From assembly GCA_965205955.1 (NCBI GenBank), contig OZ242192.1:2480001-2544000 (forward strand): a stretch of DNA of 64,000 bases, given 5' to 3'. How positions within the stretch are numbered: position 1 is the first letter of the stretch; every line of letters starts with the position of its first letter. The notes beneath the pieces are model-generated. The model did not search any database, was not told where the DNA came from, and saw only the letters and a list, made by a program, of their open reading frames with translations. This document shows, in pieces, positions 23,404-33,734 of the stretch. The DNA comes from G965202915 sp965205955. Lineage in GTDB: Bacteria; Pseudomonadota; Gammaproteobacteria; Eutrophobiales; Eutrophobiaceae. Both the position numbers and the translations under genes were made by a program.

Positions 23404-23487
23404 GACTTACCCAAATGGCCCGATACAAAACCCACTGAATTGCATGTGCTCCGCCCCCGGCACGGTGCGGATATTTTTATCGCGCAG

Positions 23488-23985
23488 TCATTGGTACTCC
23501 GGCTTGACGCTGAAATTATTCGGAATCAAATGCAGTTTGATTGATTGATTTATAAGTTCGCAGGCAAGATGCTCACGGTTGTCCGCGGAAATAAACAGCG
23601 TTTGTTCGGGACGATTCTTTTCGCCTTTCATTATCCATTGTCGTCCGGCTAATTCAAATATCTCAATGTTTCTAATACAGCATTTTCCCGCGTCAATATC
23701 GTAGGCGCGAGTCGGCTTTATTTCTTTGCCGTCGGCGGCGAAATAAAAAACGCTTTCATATCCGCCGGAACCTTCTGTTATTATCAAAACCAATTCCGGC
23801 TCGCTGTCGTTGTTGATGTCCAATTCCGTTTTCACGTTGTAGGGAACGTCGATGAATTCTACCTTGTCGTCGGCGACGGAGCCGCAGACCGCCCGCACTT
23901 GCGCTTCGGAGGGATAGTCAATTTCTTCCGCACCGGCGGCGAAAGCCGCCGATAAAAAAATCGCCTTCGCAAACATATTTTTCAT
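23488..23985 (-). CDS. Hypothetical exported protein
   Basis: A 165-residue protein with an N-terminal signal peptide (MKNMFAKAIFLSAAFAAGAEE; cleavage near AAGA-EE). The mature part contains ELDINNDSEPELVLIITEG, which resembles a single calcium-binding or FG-GAP-like repeat, and GKCCIRNIEIFEL with two adjacent cysteines. I do not recognise the family. It is a lone gene on the minus strand facing the tRNA. Confidence 0.6.
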   Translation of the reverse strand: MKNMFAKAIFLSAAFAAGAEEIDYPSEAQVRAVCGSVADDKVEFIDVPYNVKTELDINNDSEPELVLIITEGSGGYESVFYFAADGKEIKPTRAYDIDAGKCCIRNIEIFELAGRQWIMKGEKNRPEQTLFISADNREHLACELINQSIKLHLIPNNFSVKPEYQ

Positions 23986-24350
23986 TATACCCTGTTGTTG
24001 AAATATTCAGCAGCGCCCGCTCCAGAATTGAACAGAGCGGGACGTCGTGCCAGTTCGACCTTGCGCATGCGCGCGCAACCGATTATATCCCTGTCGCAGG
24101 TTCGCCACAATCCATCCTGATCCACCACCCCAGAATGCCATTCTGTTTTTGAGGGCATACAATGCGGAACGAGAAAGAAGAAACGCGGCGCCATCAGTGG
24201 AGTTGGTAGCCGGGGGCGCCAACAGGAGCATGGGTTTTCCAACCCGTGAAATACCAACAAAAACACAGGCAGGAATGCCTGTGCTCCTTTGAAACAAACC
24301 ATTGCCCCACCGCCACCCGCCCGGCTTCAGGTTGGGTTGCCTCGCCATTC
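23986..24350. other. Intergenic region with a repeat-type hairpin
   Basis: No gene is supported here. It contains phrases typical of dispersed intergenic elements (GGAGCATGGGTTTTCCAACCC, 24225-24245) and a hairpin at 24264-24283. Minus-strand frames across it are low-complexity by-products of these elements. Confidence 0.4.
24264..24283. repeat. Dispersed-repeat hairpin
   Basis: CACAGGCA-GGAA-TGCCTGTG is a perfect 8-bp stem with a 4-base loop, lying about 70 bp past the stop of the TMTC-like gene on the minus strand. It may serve as a transcription stop or be a REP-type element. Confidence 0.55.
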
Positions 24351-26657
24351 TTATTGCCGGCCTTCGTTGGTCATGGACTCAAAGAATCGCTTGCGCTGTT
24401 CGCGTGCTATTTTCAGATTCGGGTCCAACGCCAATGCGCGGTCGTAATGGCGCAGCGCTTCGACCTTGCGGTTGAGGTGAAACAGCCCGATGCCCGCCAG
24501 ATGGTGGGCTTGCGCGTCATCGGGGTCGCGCGCAATCGCCTGTTGCGCCGACGTCAACCCCTCCGCATACCGCCTCTGGTTCATCAGCATCCCGGCAATG
24601 TCCCTCATTGCGGTTGGGTGCTGCGGGTTCAGCCGCAACACCTCGCGGAAGTGCGTGATCGCCTCCTCCGGGCGGCCCTGCTTTGACAGCAGCCCGCCGA
24701 GTAAATGGTGGGCTTGCGCGTCATCGGGATAGTGTGCAATCACCTGTTGCATCGACACCAACGCCTCCGCATACCGCCCCTGGTCGATCAGCACCTTGGC
24801 AATGTTCTCCATCGCGTCCCGGTGCTGCGGATGAAGCCGCAGCACCTCGTGGAAACGCGCCATCGCCTCCTCATGGCGGCCCTGCTTTAACCGCTGCGCG
24901 CCGATATTGTTCAGCACCGTGGCAAGGTTCCTCATCGCATCCTGATGCTGCGGGTTAAGCCGCAGCGCCTCGCGGAAGCGCACGATCGCCTCCTCATGGC
25001 GGCCCTGATTTGACAGCTGCGCGCCGAGACTGTCTAGCCCCACAGCAAGGTTCTTCATCGCGGTTGGGTGCTGCGGGTTAAGCCGTAGCATCTCGCGGAA
25101 ACGCGCGATTGCTTCCTCATGGCGGCCCTGCTTTCCCAGCAGCACACCGATATTGTTGAGCAGGTCAGGGTTATCCGGTTGCCGCTCATGGGCGATTTGG
25201 TAGGCGGCAAGCGCTTCCCGGTCGTGCCCCTCGGCCGCCAGGTAGACCCCAAGATTGTAGTGGGCGTCGCGTGCCTGCGGGTTGTGGGCGATGACGTGGG
25301 TGAAGAAGGTAATGTTGTAGCGGTAGATGCCGGTATGGTTCCAAGTGAGGATGCCTGAAACCGACAGTATGGCCGCCCCGACCGCCCCGATGGCCATCCA
25401 CGCCGGACGCGTTTGGTGCTCCGGCAGGGCACCGAGGCCCCGTTGACAGGCACGGCTCGCGGCGGCGGCCACAACGACAATCAGGCCGATGCCGGCGAGG
25501 TATTGAAAACGGTCGGCGACAAATGAGAACTGCATATAGCCGAAGTCCACGAAGCCCAGCGTCGGCGACAACGCCACCGCAAAGAACAGTACGCCGGCCA
25601 GCGGCCCGCGACCGAGCTGCCGGCGACAACACCACAACACCGCCACCACTGCCGCAAAGCCGACCGCGAAGCCCCAGGCCAGCGCGTCGCCGATGCCGGG
25701 CTCCCAGCGCGGATAGATCCCGGTCAGCCCCGTCGGCCACAGCAGTTTTCCAACGTAAAATGCCAGGGCGCGCGCCGCAATCAGCCCGCGCTCCAGCGGC
25801 GAATACGCGAATGAGATTTGTTCGAGGCCGGTGTAATAGGCATAGTCGGCCAGCGCGATACCAAGCCCGACCAGGAAGAACGGCAGTGTGCGGCTGAAAT
25901 CAGCCATCGTCACGCGCCCGTGCCGCCACCAGTGCCAGATCAACAGTGCCACCGGCAGGGTAACGGTGATGGATTTGCTGAGCAGGCCGAGCACGAACAA
26001 TGCCACCGCCAAGAGGTAATCCCCCCTTCGCCGCATTTCCGCGAAGCGGATATAGGCGAGCACGGACGAAAGATAGAACACCGTCGCCAGGATGTCCTTG
26101 CGCCCGATAACCCAGGCCACCGACTCCACGTGCAGCGGATGCACCGCGAACACCGCCGCCGCGAACCACGCCCCGGGCACCCCCAGCCGCCACAGCAAAC
26201 GCCACAGCAGCAACACGACCCCGGTATGCAGCAGCAGATTGACGAGGTGATAGCCAAGCGGCGCCAGCCCCCACAGTTTATGCTCCAGCCAGAAGAGGGT
26301 ATACAGCAGCGGCCAATAATGGCCTTCGTATGGAAGCAGCGCACGCGGGGTAAACCAGATCTGCGCCAGCCCCGACCAGGCGTGAAGCGGCATGGCCTTG
26401 GTCAGTATCACGTCATCCCACACAAATCCCGCCGACAGCGCCGGAAAGTAACTGACTGCCACCAACAGGCACAGTGCCGCGCCCGCTAATACAATAGGGG
26501 CCATAGAGTCCATAGAGGCACCAGGGAAAATGCCCGGCGCGGGGGATGCCGCCGGAATCGGAGGCTTGCGCGGCGCGCCGTTGCCGTTCGGCGGCGTTGG
26601 CGTCCGGGCGCGGGAGGTTTGCTTTCTCGCCGTGCGGGGGTTGCGCTTTCTCACCAT
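24351..26657 (-). CDS. Membrane protein with TPRs, TMTC/GT-C glycosyltransferase-like
   Basis: A 768-residue protein. Residues 1-50 are basic and Pro-rich. About 50-430 hold roughly ten membrane helices with an early acidic loop (GFVWDDVILTKAM), a HPLHVESVAWVIGRKD loop and YPRWEPG. About 450-768 carry some eight TPRs (ALAAYQIAHERQPDNPDLLNNIG and others). This is the layout of the TMTC/DUF1736 family, GT-C transferases that move sugar from a lipid carrier to protein in eukaryotes. The bacterial members are uncharacterised. It has no operon partner. Confidence 0.75.
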   Translation of the reverse strand: MVRKRNPRTARKQTSRARTPTPPNGNGAPRKPPIPAASPAPGIFPGASMDSMAPIVLAGAALCLLVAVSYFPALSAGFVWDDVILTKAMPLHAWSGLAQIWFTPRALLPYEGHYWPLLYTLFWLEHKLWGLAPLGYHLVNLLLHTGVVLLLWRLLWRLGVPGAWFAAAVFAVHPLHVESVAWVIGRKDILATVFYLSSVLAYIRFAEMRRRGDYLLAVALFVLGLLSKSITVTLPVALLIWHWWRHGRVTMADFSRTLPFFLVGLGIALADYAYYTGLEQISFAYSPLERGLIAARALAFYVGKLLWPTGLTGIYPRWEPGIGDALAWGFAVGFAAVVAVLWCCRRQLGRGPLAGVLFFAVALSPTLGFVDFGYMQFSFVADRFQYLAGIGLIVVVAAAASRACQRGLGALPEHQTRPAWMAIGAVGAAILSVSGILTWNHTGIYRYNITFFTHVIAHNPQARDAHYNLGVYLAAEGHDREALAAYQIAHERQPDNPDLLNNIGVLLGKQGRHEEAIARFREMLRLNPQHPTAMKNLAVGLDSLGAQLSNQGRHEEAIVRFREALRLNPQHQDAMRNLATVLNNIGAQRLKQGRHEEAMARFHEVLRLHPQHRDAMENIAKVLIDQGRYAEALVSMQQVIAHYPDDAQAHHLLGGLLSKQGRPEEAITHFREVLRLNPQHPTAMRDIAGMLMNQRRYAEGLTSAQQAIARDPDDAQAHHLAGIGLFHLNRKVEALRHYDRALALDPNLKIAREQRKRFFESMTNEGRQ

Positions 26658-26989
26658 ATTATGCTGCCGTTGAGCGGGACGGCGGGTGCGTTACTCTCTT
26701 TATCAGCGCCTGCGTCCATTCGTGGTCATACAACGCGTTGGGTTTCATGCAGGTTGGCGATCAAGGTGGCGGTCATCAAGGCGGATGGTTCGGTGCGCTG
26801 TGCAACCGTTCAATAATAAGAATACTGACATAGCCAGCAGGGCGCGTAGCAGTAGATTTTTTCATTGCGATTCTCCGTGGGCTTGTCTGAAAATGTCAGC
26901 AAGCGGGATTAAAGCCATTCCCGCCGCAAATGTCAATTCGGTGTATGGGTCCAATACCTTTCATGGAGCAAGGAGTGCCATCTGTTTCT
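26658..26989. other. Intergenic region without recognised content
   Basis: I see no supported gene, RNA or strong repeat. It lies between the start of the TMTC-like gene and a Fic-gene remnant and probably contains the promoter of the former. Confidence 0.4.
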
Positions 26990-27130
26990 GAGCCTATACA
27001 CACAAGGCTTTCCTTTCCGGCAATTTCCTCGGCAATGCGCTTGCTGGTCAAGCAGAGGATTGTACGCAAGTTCACCGGGAAAAAGCGCGACCGGCTATTC
27101 GTTTATGAGCGGTATATCAGCATAGTGAAG
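26990..27130 (+). pseudogene. C-terminal remnant of a Fic-family gene
   Basis: The plus strand reads LSFPAISSAMRLLVKQRIV followed by RKFTGKKRDRLFVYERYISIV. This is the winged-helix end of Fic/DUF4172-type proteins (SFPTANKALELL...GRKRNRLFVYDxYLxIL). The Fic catalytic HPFxxGNGR motif is not in the window. The frame runs on into the end of the opposing aminopeptidase gene. It is a fragment of about 47 codons. Confidence 0.5.
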
Positions 27131-27184
27131 GCGCCGAGTTGTGAGTACAGGGCAGGGAACCGGATGGGACGGTTGTGTGAGTCC

Positions 27185-28678
27185 CTATATCAAAACCCGG
27201 TTCAACAGCAGGTGCAGTGTGTAGCGCACACCGAAGCCGGTGGTATCGGTAGGGATATGGGCGAGGCCGCCTTTGTTGTTGCTGGCCGACAGGTCTATAT
27301 GTATCCAGGGGGTATCATTTTTGATAAAGCGCTGCAGGAAGCGTGCGGCAAGGATGTGATCGACGCCGGTTTCACGGGAGCATTGTTTTATGTCGGCGAT
27401 TTCGCTGCTCAGCAGTTCGTCAAAATCTTCGTCGAGCGGAAAGGGCCAAACCCGTTCGCCGCAGCGCCGCCCGGCTTCGACTAGTTGGGGCAGCCATTGG
27501 GTTCTGTTGGTGAACAGCCCGCTGTATGCGGTGCCCAGCGCATGAATGCAAGTGCCGGTGAGGGTGGCAAAGTCGATAATCAGCCGGGGTTTCTCCTTGG
27601 ATGCGAGTGCGAGGGTATCGGCCAGCACCATGCGTCCTTCGGCGTCGGTATGCACGATTTCAATTGTGGTGCCATCGGAAGCGGTAATGACGTCGTTGGG
27701 CTTGTATGCCTTCGGGCCGATGTGATTGGAGGCCAGTGCGAGCCAGCATTCGACCGGCGCGGGCCAGGCAAGCTCGGTCAGTGCGGATAATACTCCAAGT
27801 GCGACGGCGCTACCCTGCATGTCTTCGTGCATGCCGAACATGTAATTGGCGGGTTTGAGATTGGTGCCGCCGGTGTCATAGCAGATCCCTTTGCCGACCA
27901 GGGCGATTTTTTTTTCGGGACTGGCGCGGTTCGGTTGATACTGCAGGCGGACTATGCCGGCATCTTCAGCAGGGCTGCCCTGCGCGACGGCGAGAAATGC
28001 GCCGGCTTTGTGCCGCTGCAGCTTCCGCACGTCATAGAATCGATATTTCCATTTATTGGTTTTTGCAAGCTGCTGAATTTCGGCGGCGTAGTCGGCGGGG
28101 GTGAGCATGTTGGGAGGCGTCATGCTGAGACTGCGAGCGAGGGCATTGCCGCCGGCTTCAGCAAAGGTTTGTTTGAACCGGTCTCTGGAGCGGACGCCAA
28201 ACAGCGTGATTTTGGCCAGCCGGTCGGTCTTCGGGGCAACGCTTTTGAAACGGGGCATAGGCATGTGGGCGGCCAATGCGGCCGCGATCAGGGCTTCGGC
28301 GATGCGCTCGGCATGATCGTGCTGAAAACCGCCGACAACGATGCCAAGCTGCTCAGGGTGGAAAGGGCCGTGCCCGGCGACGAGCTTGCGCGCCAGCGTG
28401 AGTAGTTGGAAGCTGGATAGTTCGGGTTCAATGCAGGCATAGGTGACATGGGTGGCGGAGTCGTTGGGCAGATCTACGGCAATGGGTTCCTTATCCGGCT
28501 CGTCGGCATCGAGCTGCTGACGGCGGGACAACAGCCGCATGCCGTCGGGGATTTCTTTAAAGGACTGAGGCGAGTTGTGCGGGAACAGCATGATCCAGCA
28601 GGGTATGGCGGCGATCTGCCTGCTTCCGGGCAACCGGCTATTCTGGACTAATTGTATATTTGCTGATTGAATTATCAT
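27185..28678 (-). CDS. M17 leucyl aminopeptidase family protein
   Basis: A 497-residue cytoplasmic metallo-aminopeptidase. The two-metal site is visible in VGKGICYDTGGTNLKP, GMHEDMQGSA and the signature HTDAEGRMVLADTL, where family consensus is NTDAEGRL. It removes N-terminal amino acids from peptides as a hexamer. The N-terminal domain is shorter and less alike than in PepA, as in the PepB/putative aminopeptidase branch. It is divergent from aceE, with a perfect palindrome between them. Confidence 0.88.
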   Translation of the reverse strand: MIIQSANIQLVQNSRLPGSRQIAAIPCWIMLFPHNSPQSFKEIPDGMRLLSRRQQLDADEPDKEPIAVDLPNDSATHVTYACIEPELSSFQLLTLARKLVAGHGPFHPEQLGIVVGGFQHDHAERIAEALIAAALAAHMPMPRFKSVAPKTDRLAKITLFGVRSRDRFKQTFAEAGGNALARSLSMTPPNMLTPADYAAEIQQLAKTNKWKYRFYDVRKLQRHKAGAFLAVAQGSPAEDAGIVRLQYQPNRASPEKKIALVGKGICYDTGGTNLKPANYMFGMHEDMQGSAVALGVLSALTELAWPAPVECWLALASNHIGPKAYKPNDVITASDGTTIEIVHTDAEGRMVLADTLALASKEKPRLIIDFATLTGTCIHALGTAYSGLFTNRTQWLPQLVEAGRRCGERVWPFPLDEDFDELLSSEIADIKQCSRETGVDHILAARFLQRFIKNDTPWIHIDLSASNNKGGLAHIPTDTTGFGVRYTLHLLLNRVLI

Positions 28679-28708
28679 GATCGAACAGTTTTGTTATTTA
28701 GATAAGGA

Positions 28709-28722
28709 TATTATCGATAATA
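28709..28722. promoter_or_regulatory. Palindrome between divergent aminopeptidase gene and aceE
   Basis: TATTATCGATAATA is a perfect 14-bp palindrome, 31 bp from the aminopeptidase start and 66 bp before the aceE start. It lies in an AT-rich patch with TATAAA-like boxes. It could be an operator for either gene; no regulator gene is adjacent. Confidence 0.35.
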
Positions 28723-28787
28723 GAGTTCATAATATTTAATGCAAGCTGGTATTATAAAATGATAAAAACCGGAAAGTGAGTGATTTC

Positions 28788-31445
<2,658 letters not shown>

Positions 31446-31451
31446 CATTCA

Positions 31452-32774
31452 ATGGCCGGCGAAACACAAATACTGCTTCCAGATATCGGCGATTTCGATG
31501 CGGTAGAGATTATTGAAATCGCGATCAACCCCGGCGATGCGGTCAACAAGGAAGACACGCTGATTACGCTGGAAAGCGACAAGGCGACGATGGATATTCC
31601 CTGTCCGCATCCGGGCACGATTAAAAAGGTGCTGGTAAAGATCGGCGATAAGATCGCGGAAGGGGCGCCAATCGCGATTATCGAGGAGAAGGTAGAAGAC
31701 GGCCCTGCGGCAAAGGCCGATGAGGAGCCCGAGCCGCAAGAGAGCGCCCCAGCGGCAAAGGTCGATGAGGCGCCCGAGCCGCAAGAAAGCGCCCCGGCGG
31801 AGCCGCCGGAGACTGCCGCCCCCGCAAGCCCGCCGCCGCCCGCACCGGAGCGCGCCGCCCCCGTCAGCGATCGCTCCAGAGAAATATATGCCAGTCCGGC
31901 GGTCAGGCGTTTTGCGCGCGAGCTTGGGGTAGATCTGCAAGTGGTCCAGGGATCAGGCCGCAAAGGCAGGATACTGAAAGAGGACGTGAAGGCCTTCACC
32001 AAGGAACGCATGTCGGCGCCAACCGCTGCCGGCGGCTTCGCCATGCCGGTAATACCGGAGATCGATTTCTCTAAATTCGGCGAGGTGGAGATCCGGCCGC
32101 TCAGCCGGATTAAACAGATCGGCGGGCAAAGCCTGCATCAAAGCTGGGTTTCCAGTCCGCATGTGACGCAGTTCGATGAGGCGGATATTAGCGATCTGGA
32201 GGATTTCAGGAAATTGCAGGCAGAGGAGGCAAAGAAGCAGGGGGTGAAATTGACGCTGCTGACTTTTCTGGTAAAGGCCGCGGTCAAGGCATTGCAGCAA
32301 TATCCGGAGTTCAATTCTTCGTTGCGCCCCGACGGCGAGAGTATTGTATTGAAAAAGTACCTCCATATCGGCATCGCGGTGAATACCGATAGCGGCTTGA
32401 TGGTGCCGGTGATCAGGGATGCCGACCAAAAAGGGCTGCTCGATATTGCCGGGGAGATCATCACCCTCAGCACCAATGCGCGGCAACGCAAGATCTCACC
32501 GGAGGCGCTACAGGGTGGCTGCTTCACAATCTCCAGCCTTGGCGGCGTCGGCGGGCTGCATTTTACGCCAATAATCAATATGCCAGAGGCGGCCATTCTC
32601 GGCGTTTCACGTGCGGCAATCAAACCGGTGTATCAGAACGGCGAGTTTATACCCAGACTGATCATGCCCTTTGCGCTTTCCTATGACCATCGAATCATCG
32701 ACGGCGTCGCCGGCGCCCAATTCACGCGGTTCCTGAGTAAAGTGCTTACAGACATCCGTCATATTCTTTTGTGA
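31452..32774 (+). CDS. aceF: Dihydrolipoamide acetyltransferase (pyruvate dehydrogenase E2)
   Basis: A 440-residue E2 with one lipoyl domain (residues 5-80, lipoyl-Lys K44 in LESDKATMD), an Ala/Pro/Glu-rich linker with a duplicated stretch, a peripheral subunit-binding domain (ASPAVRRFARELGVDL, GRKGRILKEDV) and the acetyltransferase core ending with YDHRIIDGVAGAQF. It transfers acetyl to CoA. E. coli AceF has three lipoyl domains; one is common in other groups. No lpd (E3) gene follows; a decayed transporter gene does. Confidence 0.96.
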   Translation: MAGETQILLPDIGDFDAVEIIEIAINPGDAVNKEDTLITLESDKATMDIPCPHPGTIKKVLVKIGDKIAEGAPIAIIEEKVEDGPAAKADEEPEPQESAPAAKVDEAPEPQESAPAEPPETAAPASPPPPAPERAAPVSDRSREIYASPAVRRFARELGVDLQVVQGSGRKGRILKEDVKAFTKERMSAPTAAGGFAMPVIPEIDFSKFGEVEIRPLSRIKQIGGQSLHQSWVSSPHVTQFDEADISDLEDFRKLQAEEAKKQGVKLTLLTFLVKAAVKALQQYPEFNSSLRPDGESIVLKKYLHIGIAVNTDSGLMVPVIRDADQKGLLDIAGEIITLSTNARQRKISPEALQGGCFTISSLGGVGGLHFTPIINMPEAAILGVSRAAIKPVYQNGEFIPRLIMPFALSYDHRIIDGVAGAQFTRFLSKVLTDIRHILL

Positions 32775-32821
32775 GCCGGGCATTATTACCCGCTTATCCG
32801 TCATAGTACCTCAGGCATAGT

Positions 32822-33145
32822 TTGGAAAACCTGCGGCAAAAACCGGTGCGGCGTGCTGCCTATCAGGACATAGGCCTGCTTTTAGGCCCGGGCGTTTTTT
32901 TATTGATGATGATCCTGGGACAAGAGCAACTGTTCATGGATGCATTGGCCTGGCGGGTTGCCGCAATCGGCTTATGGATGGCAATATGGTGGATGACGGA
33001 GGCCATCCCGGTACCGGTTACCGCTTTCCTTCCCATCGTATTATTCGCCCCAATGGGGATCTCTTCCATGAAGGCCGCCACTGCCATTATGCTGCTGCCG
33101 ATATCATTCACTCCTGGAATCATTGCCCAAACGGAACGATCTTGA
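32822..33145 (+). pseudogene. Decayed SLC13/DASS-family anion transporter
   Basis: The frame starts at a TTG and encodes the beginning of a sodium/dicarboxylate-sulfate symporter: WRVAAIGLWMAIWWMTEAIPVPVTAFLPIVLF. It then jumps directly to AATAIMLLPISF, which belongs far downstream in the family, and stops. About 107 codons remain of roughly 450, so there is an internal deletion. A further short frame (ending EPWIAALQKMDAGL, stop near 33232) lies behind it and is unidentified. It is non-functional. Confidence 0.65.
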
Positions 33146-33245
33146 CAAACCCAGATACCGCGTCGATGTGAAAATTGGGCAACGTCTTGAACCCTGGATT
33201 GCGGCATTACAAAAAATGGATGCCGGGCTCTGAATACTGAATGAC

Positions 33246-33734
33246 TTATAGCGCCCTCTCCAGCACCACAAAACTGTAGTCATACTCATTCTCCTCATCC
33301 GCCCTGAAGTCCCGCCGCTCCGTTTCCCTCCACATTGCCCGGTCAAAATCGGGAAAACAGATCCCGCCCTCCACCTCGGCATGCACCTCGGTAAGATACA
33401 GCTTTGCGGCCAACGGCAGGGTTGCGGCATACAGACTACGCCCGCCGATGATCATCACCTGCTCATGGCCGCGGCATTGTTCCTGAACCTGAGCCAGATC
33501 ATCCAGCACGGTGCAGCCCTCGGCCCGAAAATTCTTATCACGGCTCAGCACAATGTTTTCCCTCCCCGGCAACACCCTGCCAATGGAGTCATGCGTCCCT
33601 CTGCCCATCACGATCCGCTTGCCCATGGTGAGCTGTTTGAAGTTCCGCAGATCGGCGGGCAGGCGCCAGGGGAGGCCGCCATTTCTGCCAATGACCCCAT
33701 TGCGAGATATTCCGGCCACAATCGACAGCTTCAT
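33246..33734 (-). CDS. folA: Dihydrofolate reductase
   Basis: A 162-residue NADPH-dependent enzyme that reduces dihydrofolate to tetrahydrofolate. Conserved blocks: SIVAGISRNGVIGRNGGLPWRLPADL, KRIVMGRGTHDSIGRVLPGR, IVLSRD and VMIIGGRSLYAATL. The substrate acid is in the LPADLRNFK segment. The ATG at 33734 overlaps the TGA of the RND pump gene (ATGA), so folA is translationally coupled to the efflux operon. thyA and folP are also in this window. FolA sequence looks ordinary; resistance to antifolates cannot be judged. Confidence 0.95.
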   Translation of the reverse strand: MKLSIVAGISRNGVIGRNGGLPWRLPADLRNFKQLTMGKRIVMGRGTHDSIGRVLPGRENIVLSRDKNFRAEGCTVLDDLAQVQEQCRGHEQVMIIGGRSLYAATLPLAAKLYLTEVHAEVEGGICFPDFDRAMWRETERRDFRADEENEYDYSFVVLERAL

